This document shows, in pieces, positions 43,512-55,328 of a DNA stretch of 63,681 nt. Made by a program: the position numbers and the translations under genes. The DNA comes from Halocafeteria seosinensis. Lineage: Eukaryota; Sar; Bigyra; Bicosoecida. The stretch covers positions 1 through 63,681 of the forward strand of contig LVLI01000027.1 in assembly GCA_001687465.1 (NCBI GenBank), read 5' to 3'. The first letter of the stretch is position 1. Each line of letters starts with the position of its first letter. The notes below the pieces were generated by a model that saw nothing but the letters and a program-made list of their open reading frames with translations, was not told where the DNA came from and searched no databases.

Positions 43512-46500
43512 TTACACACCCCAGCCATCATCACTAATATCGAATTCGTCTAGTTCTTTAGCAAACTCATCAAGTTCTGCATCCTCTGCATCGACGAACT
43601 CATCGGTATCATTGTCTTCTTGCCCAGCAGCAGCGCCTGAAGACGAACGCGTCTGTTTATTTTTCTGTTGGTCGCTCACAGCATCCGGTCCGCCAACCCC
43701 TACGTCATCACTTCGATGAGCACTTGTTGGGGCTTCGAACACTTCCGTTGTCTCGTTTCTTGCGGTGTCTTGTTGGCCTTGGAAAAGGTCCATCTCATCA
43801 TCTAGGCCCTCTTCTAGTTGGCCCGATTCAGCTGCTTCTTGCGCCCCAGACTCTGATACATCGACCCCACTAGTATCCTTTTCCCTCTGAGGCGACGCAC
43901 TCCGCAGGTCGTTCTCAAAACCCGCCCCCGGTGGTGAGCCTCCAGCAACTGCATCATGTTCTTTGTTTGACCTTGCGGGACTCTGCCCACCAAGCAGGTC
44001 ATTTTCCTCCGCATCCTGCTGGGTACTGCCTTCAGTCTGTTCCGGAGCGGGTGGAGGTCGCTGCCTGTCAGGAGACTGGTTACGGTTCGCCGCTGGAGAG
44101 CTATCCAAGCTGGTCCCATTCGTAGCAGCAACGGAGGATGGTATGCTGTGGACCTCTCCTGTTTCGCCCTGGATCACGCATGAGCGTAGTAGCTCCTCCA
44201 GTCCACCCTCACCCTGCTCTGAAACCACTTGACTTAAGTCGGTAGCTAAAACTTGAGATAAGCGTTCAAAGGAGGATGCATCACACCGACCGGATTCTCT
44301 GCCAATTTTCGTTGCGTTGTGGTGTATTTCCTCTTGGTGATTCTGCTTCAACCCTTCATTGTTTTGATCATTCGTAGGGCTAATATTTACAGGCTTATCC
44401 GCATGCATAAACAATGGACCGGAACTAGTGGCCTGGTCAGTCTTCGACGTATCGGAGAAGACAGAAAAGGTTCCGTAAGACAAGATGTTCTGTGCGATCC
44501 GTTCAGCACTTTTCGAGTCCTCGAATTCCGGGAAAAGTTCCGGGTTCTCGCTAGGTGAGGCCACCACCTTAGCTGCGCGAGGATTAGTATCCTGCAAATC
44601 ATCAATCCATTCCTCCACTAGACCGGGCACTGCAGATGGCTGGTATGTTCTCGCGAACAGGACAGCCTCCGGGAGTCGCCCCTCATTCACCAGTAAGTTG
44701 ATACAATCAGTAAGCCGTCGCAACGCAAACATCGAAATGAAAGCTACATTAAAGCGACCTTCATCTTTAGCTTCCTGTGCGAGCCGAGAGAGCCCTTCGG
44801 CATTCCCAAGAGACGAGTAGATCAACAGGAGACAGCCGAAATCTTTCCCATGTCGTGCACATTCTTCCGCAAGGGCAATATCCGATTTGGCCAACGCCAG
44901 ATCACCCAGCTGCTTCCACTTTGCTTGGGCATCGGTCGTATCATCATGAGATAGTTCAGACCTCATTAGGTCGCGAGCGACTTCAAGTTTGTTCAGCTGC
45001 AACGCTAAGTCGAACTTCTGATCAGGGTCAACGGTAACATGCAACGCCTCTTCTTTGAATCCTTGTCCTTCAAGGAATCGGCCTATACTATCGTACTCCC
45101 CCTCCGGAATAGAGGGCAAAATGCTGTTGGCCGTTTCAAAATCACGACGCACCACAGCAGTCTGGTATTCAAGTGTCGAAGAATACATTCGATAGCTGAC
45201 AACCTCACCAGATTTATCCATGAGATAAACCCTCTGTTCGCTTGCCAAGTACCCTAGCAAATGCAAGTTCTTCTCCAAGTGCGCATGTGTAATCACTTCA
45301 CCACCAACGTAATAATTCAGCCGGCCAAAGGAATTAGTGTATATCAGTACATCTCCAACCCATGTGGCACTTCGAATCTTCTCGCTCTTTTCTGCAATAA
45401 GATCAAAAGCAGCTTCAACACCTTCCTCAGCAATCTTCGCCGCCTCCTCTCCCGTTGCAGAGCTAGCTGCGCTCATGGCGTCGGCATTGTATTGAAGAAT
45501 GTAGTACGAATCCTCGCAAGCCAACGCCACCAATTGACCATTCTCGGACCAGTATATATTCTTTGGGACAATCTCAATGCAGCGGACAAGTCGCTGAGTT
45601 TCCCATTCATAGAACACAACACTATCACTTCCACGCACAGCCAGCAGGGTGCCACCAAAGATCTTCTCCGCAACAATGTTGGGTTTCAAAGTAGCTACGG
45701 GTTTGAAATCTCTAAAAATCTTGACAGAACTCGATGATTCCCGTACGGCGTAATCTCCAGACCCCCTAGCCCAAACGAAGTCAGAACCCGATCCATAAGA
45801 TTTATTTCTGAGTCCCAAGGCCGTGTAAATGACATATTCGTTATCCCCAACAACTACGAGGAACCGACCATTGTAGTTGTGTTTCATTGTATGAGCTTGC
45901 ATTTCCAAACTTCCCATATCCTTGAAGGACAACGAAAGTTTCTCTCCGTCTTCCTCTTTTACACCTCGGAGATTGGCAGTAGCCACACCATTTTTCCGGG
46001 CACTGTGGAAGCAGAACACACAAGAAGAGAAGACTTTATTGACTTATGCTCACATCAATACGTGGCGTACTGATATACCCACATTACGAATCTCCCACTC
46101 CTATCCATACTGGCAACCGGAGTTTCTTTTCCAAGCTTCAAAACTATCAGACCTTCATCAAAACCTAAAGCAACCTGTTGTTCATATTCAGAGTGCATTA
46201 ACAAAAGCTTGCATGTTACCAACGGAAGCATGCCGTACCTTGTTGGAGTCCGCATTGCAACCGATCGACCAGCAGCGCTCCAATCCGTAATTCAGAGTAG
46301 CCTCTAAGCGGTAAGTGGAGTTGTGCCACAGTCGAACAGTCCCATCCTCACTACCGGATATGATTACAGGCAAGCGAGGGTGGAATCCAACCGTCGAAAC
46401 GTTGTGTGCGTGACCCTCTAGAGTGCTGACGCATGCTTTCGTCTGGTAATCCCAAACCTTCAATGTAAAATCGTCGGATCCAGAAATGATATATGGCTTG

Positions 46501-47378
46501 TCACCTCCATGATAGTAGTCCAGACAATTCACACCACGAGTATGCCCCTCAAGTGAGTAGTTTGGAACCATGCTATTTATACTCCAGACTTTGATCGACC
46601 GATCTAAGCTTGCACTGGCGAAAGTATTACTATCCTTGGGATTGAACTTCACCATCATGACATAATGGGCATGACCTTCAAACGTCTGAACACATTCCCA
46701 ATTCTTTTCCCAATTCCATAACTTTATTGTCATGTCGTCTGCGCTGCTGAGTACCCAGGGTTGAGATGGGTGTACTTCCAAGTCTCGGATATAATCTTGA
46801 TGTGCCTCTAATACGCTGTGAACCTTTTCGGACGTATTGTAATTGAAGGCCCGGATTTCAAAGTCGTCACTACCCGTTATAAACCATTGTTTCCTGGCCA
46901 CGAAGGCAGCCGCTCGAATGGGCATTTCCGTGACTTCAAACGATTTCCATAGCTCGTTGGTCTGGTAGTTCCAAATGTTGACATGTCCCGTGTACAAGGC
47001 TGTCAAGACCCATGGTTCCACCGGGTGCAAATCAACGGACTTTACACGCTCACTCCTCTGCTGGAGCTTCTTCTGCACAGGGATATACACCATAAAGAGA
47101 AAGAGTGAATAAATGGCTCAGCATGTCGGAAACGCTCCCACGCTCTTACCTTCGTATCTAATCGAGGCTGCAGTTCACCGCGTAGCAATGCAGGCACACA
47201 CACAAACAGAAGACACAAAATCCGTGAAGGGTGAAAATTGACAATAGAATCACGCAGTATACGGCAATTAACCAAGGGGAAGTACCACTTCCTCTAGAGC
47301 TCCCCCTGGGAAACTACAAAAAGGGGGAAGTGCCCGGGAATGGGGGGACTCCAGAGAACAAAAAGCATCACGTACCAT
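43512..47378 (-). CDS. COPB2: Coatomer subunit beta-prime (COPB2)
   Basis: Five coding exons: 47378-47376 (the ATG alone), 47167-47150, 47072-46239, 46174-46071 and 46002-43512. They encode 1149 residues. The protein is a COPI coat subunit for Golgi-to-ER retrograde vesicles. The N-terminus, [20 protein letters not shown], is restored only by splicing the lone ATG to the hexacodon exon. A WD40 propeller follows ([65 protein letters not shown]). The second propeller and alpha-solenoid include DMGSLEMQ and [14 protein letters not shown]. The C-terminal 300 residues are acidic, low in complexity and longer than in animals (about 906 residues in total). The 5' intron is 208 nt; the others are 64-77 nt. 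Confidence 0.96.
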
Positions 47379-47751
47379 GCTGTCAAAGCCGGGTGCTGTT
47401 CCAAGTTGACAACAGTGTCTATGGCCCTCCCTGAATCCTAGTCACAGGAGGGGTGATGGAAGGAGAAAGGGGATTGTGAGTAAACTCCCAGTCTTTCTAA
47501 GGGCAGGTTAACCTCTCCAATACAACCTGAGCCACAGACAGTATCCTGATTGGATTTCTTCCCCAACAAGACAAACTTTTCGGCGACTGTTCCATGGAGG
47601 CGATGTATTACGCCTGCTTTTCAGGCGGTGTTTATGGAGTATCAGTGTTGATATATGGAGCCATAGAGTGTTTTCGCTACTAGATAATTGGATAGAATAT
47701 CCTTTACAAGGCTTGGAATTAGCGCAAAGGACCAGGAAAGGGACGAAAACG

Positions 47752-48065
47752 ATGGCGATTTACGGAGCAAGAGCACTCAATATGCTCAAAGGAGGTACGA
47801 TAAATGCCCTTGTATTCATGGCTTTTATGCACATTCTTCACTCCACTTGTCCATCTGCAATGGCGCGTTGTTTCCAGGCCTTTTAAGAGACTTGCAAATA
47901 GCTACTGGATTGGGAATCGTTGGAGGATTCATGTGGAAAATTCCCGCTGATCGACAAGTACGCGAGTTCCAGCGCCTAAACAATGAAGAGACGGAGCGTG
48001 CTCGCAGCGCTGCGCGCAAGATATTTCAAGTAAACAGCAACACACAAGCTCAAGCTCGCAGATAA
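47752..48065 (+). CDS. Small cytochrome c oxidase subunit (COX6C/COX5C/COX7a-like)
   Basis: Two exons, 47752-47794 and 47878-48065, encode only 76 residues. The intron is 83 nt with donor GTACGA and acceptor TTTCCAG. The product reads GGLLRDLQIATGLGIVGGFMWKI, a single membrane helix after a short basic leader, then ADRQVREFQRLNNEETERAR. This is the layout of the small single-span subunits at the edge of mitochondrial complex IV. The short DRQ(V)REF part resembles COX6C and plant COX5C. It faces the COPB2 gene head to head, with 373 bp between start codons. Which named subunit it matches is uncertain; mitochondrial inner-membrane location is inferred. Confidence 0.7.
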
Positions 48066-48312
48066 AGCCTCCTAGGTAGAATGACGTCATGGAGGAAGTA
48101 AGAAAGACCAACGTCCGTTTCCGGGACTCTTTACAGCTACAGAGTTGTTACATAGCGGGATGGACAACGCTGACATTTGCTATTAATTTTGCATCTGACT
48201 GCATACTAGTGTAAATTCTAAGGGCTAAAAATCTACAGAGAATTGGACAGAATTCGCGCTTACAAGCCTCTTACCACCTGCCTCAACTCGATTGTCTGTG
48301 AACTGCTCTAGA

Positions 48313-49766
48313 TCATTGTTTTCTAGCTTTCTTGTTACTAGACAAATTTGTGTAACCATGATCGTCCGTGTCTCGATGTGTCAACTGATCGAAAGAAGGG
48401 TTGGTCTGTTGGGAGCATTTGATAAACGTTGTTCGTTTCGGAAGCTCCTTCAGCTTCAGGGCGCCTACGTAGGTACAAGCACTGCGCAAGCCTCCCAGGA
48501 TAGACAGCATGGTGCCTTCGATGGGCCCCCTGTAGGGCACTTCTACTGCCTTTCCTTCACTGGATCGATACTCAGCTACTCCCCCCGCGTGCTTTTTCAT
48601 AGCTGTGCTACTGCTCATTCCGTAAAATGCTTTGAACGATTTTCCGTTCCTTTGAACAAACTCCCCTCCTGACTCGTCATGACCAGACAACATTCCGCCC
48701 AGCATTACGAAATCTGCACCTGCTCCAAGTGCTTTAGCAATATCCCCCGGAACACTGCAGCCACCATCGCTAATGATGTGCCCATTCAACCCATGAGCAG
48801 CATCGGCGCACTCAAGTACTGCGCTTAGTTGAGGATACCCAACTCCCGTTTGTTTCCGTGTTGTGCACCTGCAAAAAACACCCGAGAACTAACGGAAAAC
48901 GTTCCCCACATATGCTTACTTAAATTGCCTTACACAGAACCGGGGCCAATCCCCACTTTGACAATGTCAGCTCCCGATATGATTAACTCTTCTACCATTT
49001 CACCTGTACCCCAACAGATGTGTCTCGACGACGTGAGGAATCAATCAAAACGCATCACCCATACCTGTTACAACATTTCCCGCGATTATTGTATGAGAGG
49101 GATAATTTTCCCTGTACCTCTGGACTGTTTTCACGAAATGTTCGGAGTAGCCGTTCGCCACATCTAAACAAATCATTGTGAGCTCTGGCACTGCAGCCAA
49201 CACTTTCGATAATTTTTCCTCGTCGTTTTCTCCGGTGCCAGCACTGATGGCAACAAAGGGTAGTGTATCTTTGTTCTCTTTTGCAAATGTGAGCCACTGC
49301 AAATAACATATACAATCCTTCGTAAACCCGGAGTTACAGCCCACTCGGTCACACCACCGTACTTCGTCAACCGTGTACCACTTGTGGATAGCAGTGCAGC
49401 ATTCCTTCTTTGCAAGTTCTTTTGCAATTTCAAAAGTACCCGTCGTATCCCTGTAAGGTATCGAAAACATCAATGGCATTCATTGTACAGTACAAAGAAG
49501 CGGGATACTTCCAAGTGTACAGCATACATGTTAGCCGCAAAAATGGGGACTCCACTCCATTCTCGCTTGGAGTTTCGGAACGGCATCGTTCGCTGCAGTT
49601 GTACCTGCGAGTGCACAAAATGTGGAACGTGGTATAGATAGGTCTTGTGGCGCAGTATGCGTTTAGAGAACACGCTTACCTCACTCCGGCTGGATAAGAC
49701 CGAGCGTTTGGGTCTTATCATGACATCTTTAAAGTCCAGTTTGACTTCTTGTTCAATGCGCGGCAT
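48313..49766 (-). CDS. GMPR: GMP reductase
   Basis: Six exons: 49766-49680, 49604-49528, 49450-49363, 49296-49065, 49003-48934 and 48868-48313. They encode 369 residues. The enzyme converts GMP to IMP with NADPH, in purine salvage. Landmarks are [78 protein letters not shown], and the catalytic loop [20 protein letters not shown]. The catalytic Cys is encoded just after the last intron. [20 protein letters not shown] and [25 protein letters not shown] complete the IMPDH/GMPR barrel. There is no CBS domain, which separates it from IMP dehydrogenase. Two introns (75 and 66 nt) are stop-free multiples of three. Confidence 0.96.
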
Positions 49767-50305
49767 TTCGATTTCCTTCCTGTGTTAGAGTTGTACTTGC
49801 CAAAGGACGTGAATAATGCTCCAATAGCTTGTCAATGGCAGTAGATACTTTATATTTGCTGCAAGATTCCCCCAGGTGCTATCCGGGCGTTCCGCCCGGA
49901 CCGGAGCAACAGGCCACAAAATAGATGTAATGAAATGGAAGGTAGGTATATCTCAAGAGAAGTATCACTTTTACTATCCAAATGGAATGTCTCTCGTCCA
50001 GTGGGACGGAGTGTTGTAGTCCTGGAAAACGTTAGCAGACTAGATAGATTGAGGCAGACACACACCTCTTTTACTCGCTGGGCCACTGAAACGAAACAGT
50101 TGTGGTATATCACTGGGTTTATTGCCCTGGTTGGCTTTACACTGACTTCCAAGTATATAAGGCCTAATTATTCACCCTCGTGTTGATAAACGGCGGGGAG
50201 AAGCTACTTCCACAAACGACGAAGAAGAAGCAACAGTTCTTTCGAGCTTCCAGGAAACGCGCTCAGAGGCGTTCGTTTCATTCTGAATCTACGACACAAG
50301 CAGAA
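49767..50305. other. Divergent intergenic region of GMPR and kinesin genes
   Basis: It probably holds the promoters of both genes. No coding signal is seen. A TATATAAG sequence at about 50154 lies about 150 bp before the kinesin ATG and could be a core promoter element. Confidence 0.4.
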
Positions 50306-53300
50306 ATGAGCGAGCACTTATATCGCTCGTCTCCAGTCCAGCAAGAGGACTTCCTCGAAAATTCCGGCCTGGAGGCTGAGGAGGATGCGCTGCAAACGGC
50401 CACCGCTTTGCCGCCGGCGAGGCTGACACCTTCCTCGAATACATCGTAAGTAGGCAAATGTGTCATTACAGTACGATTCAATCAGAGTAAGAGTGATTTC
50501 TCGTCCTCTCGTTTCCTTACTCTCCTATTTCCAGAAGAAGTTTGGTCAAGGTCTTTGCCAGAGTTCGCCCCTTCATTTCCCTTGAGCAAGACTCCAAGAC
50601 AGGTTGTATAGAGACGACTGATGATACGATCTTTGTTTCCGGCGTAAGCTAGCGTTTAGCAGACTCAAAGCGTTCTAGGAGAACTTAAAAACCATGCTTA
50701 ATTTGCAGGATTCAAACACAAGGAGACGTTCTACGGCGTTCACTTTTGACCGGGTGTTTGGCATGAACGCCAGTCAGCATGATGTATTTGCTTGCGCCCG
50801 TCCTGTCATAGAAGGTACGAGAGAGTATTAACGAGTCGAAACTGTCCTCGCTTGACCTTGTACTTGCTAACCCATCCAGGAGTCTTGCAAGGTTACAACG
50901 GAACGATTTTTGCTTTTGGACAGACTGCCTCTGGAAAAACTCATACTATCCAGTAAGCGTGTGATAGAATTTTTGGCAAACTATTTCCCGTTACCTAGGG
51001 AAACCGGCATCCGATACAACCGCAGAGGAGCCGATGTATTTGAGCCCTTACAGCAAGGGGTACTCCCGCGAACTATCGGCTTTCTTTTTGACGTATGTGT
51101 ACTTCAACTTTATTCAAAAACCAAACTGTCAAACCGATGTCTCTTGCTGGGCACAGGCTGTGGCTCAAGCAGAAGAATGCATGGAGTTTACCATCAAACT
51201 CTCTTGTATTGAAATTTACATGGAAAGAATCAGAGACCTACTAAATACTAGCAAAAACAATTTACAGATAAGACAAGACAATGTTAGAGGAGTGTTTCTT
51301 GAAGACGTTACGGAAGAGTATGTCGCTTCACCACATGAGATGCTTGGACTCATAGCGGAAGCTACCGCCAACAGGGCAGTCTCAGCAACGGGCATGAATG
51401 AAGCATCATCCCGCTCACACTGCGTGGTGACCACTATTGTGGAGATCCGAAATACGCGGAGCAACGATGGCGCTCGCGTAGGGAAACTCCATATAGTAGA
51501 CTTGGCGGGATCGGAAAGCTTGCGACGGTCTGAAGCAACAGGACAAACAGCAGCGGAAACGAAGATTATCAATAAATCACTTTCGGCTTTAGGGAACGTT
51601 ATCTACCAGCTAACCTCAACACGGGCTAGCAATAAGAAGCAATCACTGAGAGCTGGATCTCCAGGTGTAGAGAACTCAAAAAAGGATGACTGGGAGCATG
51701 GGTCTGCCATCAGCAGCCCGTCAGTCTCCACGTCAGTGAATAGCAAGAGAACATCGTCTTCCTCAAGAAGCCGGCATGTATCCTACAGAGACTCAAAACT
51801 TACTCGACTGTTGTCAGAGTCATTAGGAGGAAACAGTCGCACTGTGTTGATTGTTTGCTGCTCTCCAGCTGCCATCAATGTTAGCGAGACTCTTACGAGT
51901 CTCCGATTCGGTGACAGAGCAAAGCAGATTAGGAATAAGGCCACAGTAAATCGCATTCGCACAGAGAAGGAAATGGAAGCACTCCTTGCGAAAGCAGAAG
52001 AAGCAATAGACGCTCAATCCTCATTAATCAAAACGTTGAGCAAACAAAACACTCAGCTAAAGGCGAAGCTACGTGAAGCCCAAGCTAAATCAGAAGCCCT
52101 CGAGGCGCAGCTTAAAGACCACGTTGAACTCCGTGACTCGAAGGAGAAAGAACCAGGGCCCGGGGAACAAGAACAACAACTACCCAATATGGAACCAGAA
52201 GTACCGAAAGAAGTTCCAGTAATAGCTGCGATGCCGCACGAACATCAGAGCCAAAACCTGAAGCCTGCAGAGCTGAAGCTAACCAAGACCCACAACGAGA
52301 GTATATTTCCCGAGGTTCCCGCGTCGTTCGCACAGGATGCTATGGAGGTGGTAACACTCCGGAAGAGCTACCGAGAACTGGAACGAAAATTGGAAGAGTC
52401 CCAACAGCAATATTCCGAAAAAGAAATGGAAGTTAATTCACTAAGTGCAAGTTTGGCCGAAGCAGAATCTGTTCTTGCAGAAATGCGAGGGAATCTTAGC
52501 GAACAACAGGAAAAAGCTCAGGAAGCTACCCAAGAGGCCAAAGGCCACAGAGCCAAACTTGCAGCTGCTCAAAAGACGGAAGAGGCACTAAATAGCATCA
52601 TGCACGTGGAACTCAAGGAATCTAAGGCTCTGGCAGACAAGCTTCAGAGAGAGAAAAAGGTGCTCGAAGAACAAATAAGCGAGTTACAAGATCGACTAGA
52701 AACGCAACATCAAGATCATCAGGGCTCCATCCATGAATTGCGAATGACTGTCGCGCAACTCAAAAACAGGCTTCGGACTGCCGCTGCCGAACGAGATCCA
52801 AATCTTGACGAGAAAACCTCCACACTGATGAAGGAGTTGCGGCATCAATCCGATGATCGGTTATTCAGATATGCGGAACTGAAATATCAGGCGAACGAGG
52901 TATGTGTTGGCGGGTGAGAGTATGGTAATCTATAAGTACATTCTTTGTCTTGATGCAGCTGGTTTCGACGCATAGACAATTGGGGCGGAAATACGCAGTA
53001 TTAGATCAGGAATATGTAAATACTAGAAAACTGCTCCAGGTAATGCATTGCAAGAGATGCCAATGTAGGGACTTCTATGTTACCAAATTAAAACTTATAA
53101 CTATGCAGGTCAGAGAAAACAGACTAAAACAGTTGCAGGCGTCGTATGTCACCAGCTCCACGGAAGTGAGACGGCTCCGAGCAGATCATGCAAAAACTTC
53201 CCAGGAGATGCATCGCATGCTTTCATTATTGAAACGATTCGCCGGGGATGACAACTTAACAAGCCAAGAAGCTTTGGAGGCGATAAACGACATTGAGAGT

Positions 53301-53624
53301 ACATTGCACTCGCCGCGTCAAGGGGAACAAAATCCCATGGCGGCGGAACTGAACTCGACACCTACGACTACTCCACACGTAGTCAAACCACTTCGAGGGG
53401 GACAACGTAGTCTACGGAGTGATAAGGGGGCCGTGAAGTTATCATTCGATGAAAAGCAGGGAAAGGATGGAAAAGGTCAAACTATACCTCCAAACTCACG
53501 AAGCACACATGCCATGGGCCCTGGTACTGGAATTGATTGGAAGGAAACGATGCAACGCCGTGGTACTGTCAATGAGACTGTGGAAACAGACGAAAACTCA
53601 AGCGACGAGAATGGCAACAATTAA
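50306..53624 (+). CDS. Kinesin-1-like motor protein
   Basis: Eight exons: 50306-50445, 50535-50643, 50709-50814, 50880-50952, 51026-51092, 51157-52899, 52959-53039 and 53109-53624. They encode 944 residues. An N-terminal extension of about 47 residues precedes the motor domain ([12 protein letters not shown]). Motor landmarks are the P-loop [23 protein letters not shown], switch I NEASSRSH, switch II DLAGSE, and [16 protein letters not shown]. The neck reads [16 protein letters not shown]. Long coiled coils run to about residue 860, then a polar tail. The overall pattern fits a plus-end-directed kinesin heavy chain, but cargo and family are not proven. A Ser/Lys-rich insert of about 57 residues sits between NVIYQLTS and HVSYRDSK, the loop-12 region at the microtubule interface. 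The stop is 24 nt from that of the convergent EBP gene. Confidence 0.9.
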
Positions 53625-53648
53625 ATGCTGTATCTATCCCGTGCCAAG

Positions 53649-54790
53649 TTAATCGACAAGCTCTGGATACGAAAGCACAGCAGGGATTAAGATGCAGTAT
53701 AGCACCAAGGCGCCAAAGCATATGTAGTACCACTGCATTAACCCAAAGAGATAAAATATTCTCCAGAACGATAGTTTCACTATCAGCTTACCGTATCCGA
53801 TATGCCTTGCCGTCCAGCACGTTCTACTTTGGCGGTATTGCAGGCGTCGATGATTTGCACTGCCGAGTCCCAGCACAGGACGATAGGAATGAGCACCCAT
53901 CTGTCCACAAAGCCGAAAAAAGTGACACAATATTCATCCAGTAGCGGGGTATACCTCAGAAAAAGTTTACCACTTCAGGTGCACTTACAGTCCATTCATA
54001 AAGAGCAAGTAGATCCACCACAAAACCATATCTCCCACAGTGCCAAACGGCGCACCCCTAAGTTGGGTGGTTCCAAATAAAGCCTGAGTTACCCATTCGG
54101 GAGCAAACCTGCATAGACAAATCATATCACTCGATCGCAGGAACTGTACGATAGCATGCTTCGTTTCACGTACGTCATCCACCCTCCATACAACTCGCAG
54201 ATTCCTGAAGCATCGACAGTAGATAATTCGCTAACTTCCGCGAGAACCCGGGTTGTAACAGTCATCAACATACCTATGGCAAACTGGAGCAAGTGCCGAT
54301 ACGGCTGCCTCGTATACACGGCGTAGATGGCCAAAAGTGCCAGAGGTCCCATAAGAAACACAGTCAAGATCTCCCTGCAGCGAGTATATGCCGTTGAAGA
54401 TACTTCCAGGCCGATATGGATTCGTTTCGAACCTACAGGGTCATGACGTCCGCGTTGAACACTTCCCAACGAGGATCTGCCTTGGAGTAGAGTCTCCAAG
54501 CCTCGCAGATAGCACCCATAATCCCAGTTGTAGGGCCATACTTGGCTCCTCCGTAGAACGCCACCGTGAGAACGTAGCCAAGTTCCAAAGTCAAGTGTGT
54601 GATGGCATCCACCTGCATCGCCACACAAGGAATACGGTAATGATATGCAGAGTGAGACATCAGAGTATGTGAATGAGTGTTCGCTTGCTCGGTGCTGACG
54701 TACAATAAACCACAAGATAGTGAAGCGTGCGGCCGTGGTGAGTGGTTTGCTGTATTCCTGTACATTGAGTTCGCTCTTTGAGGACGACAT
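53649..54790 (-). CDS. EBP: Sterol delta8-delta7 isomerase (EBP, EXPERA family)
   Basis: Seven exons: 54790-54704, 54612-54437, 54374-54274, 54204-54174, 54108-53989, 53900-53792 and 53732-53649. They encode 235 residues; human EBP has 230. All junctions keep phase. EBP moves the ring double bond from C8 to C7 in sterol synthesis, in the ER membrane. Landmarks aligned with the animal enzyme: the catalytic His and Glu four apart in ITHLTLELGY; WRLYSKADPRW; REILTVFLMGPLALL with the conserved Glu; YTRQPYRHLLQFAIGICELYGGW; and the late-helix FMNGLWVLIPIVLCWDS with conserved Asn and Trp. The C-terminus adds one hydrophobic helix in its own exon. No single frame shows the gene; it appears only after splicing. 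Confidence 0.93.
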
Positions 54791-55328
54791 CGTGGTATTG
54801 AAGTCTGACTTTAACTCTACTTTTTCTCCCGAGGATAAGCAAAATTTTTTTGAGAATTAAGAATGACAATCCTTCTTTGTAATTGAATTCTAAACTATTT
54901 CGAAATCATCACTCATCCGCTGCAGTGCACTGCAGCACTGGGAACTCAATGGCCCTAAACTTTCCACTGTGAGTAACAGCATGGAACTGGCACAGTGAAA
55001 TGAGGAAGCAAAGTGGTTTCCCGCTCGTAAGAATATGAAGTGGACTGAGTTCCTTCTTCATCTTCAGACAAGTGGAAGTGTGTGGGAAGTTCCGCAGCAA
55101 TGCTGTTCACGTTACTCATCCTTCCTTCGGAGTTCCTTTCCAGGTATTTACCCTCGGTGATTCCATTAATCGAAACTAGCCTTGAATAAGTCGAACCATC
55201 TAAAATTTACCCTTGTTCTACACGCATTTCCTGCCTGGCAGGACTCCCTGAGCCATGCCTCTCGCCTAGCAGAATACACACCTAGACTTTAATCGGGAGA
55301 TTATCACCTCTATATTCACTCTCCCTTT
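54791..55328. other. Intergenic stretch, no gene seen
   Basis: This is the 5' flank of EBP and the 3' flank of the Hsp70-like gene. It contains the 18-bp perfect palindrome GCTGCAGTGCACTGCAGC at 54919-54936 and no convincing coding frame. Confidence 0.5.

Noticed and set aside
35796..53108. Many introns are stop-free multiples of three (for example 35796-35870, 38425-38508, 39428-39505, 41804-41872, 49297-49362, 49605-49679, 53040-53108, 54205-54273 and 60517-60594)
   Set aside because: About nine of 62 mapped introns behave this way. One third should be multiples of three, and roughly a third of those should lack stops by chance, giving about six or seven. There is no clear excess, so I do not claim regulated intron retention.
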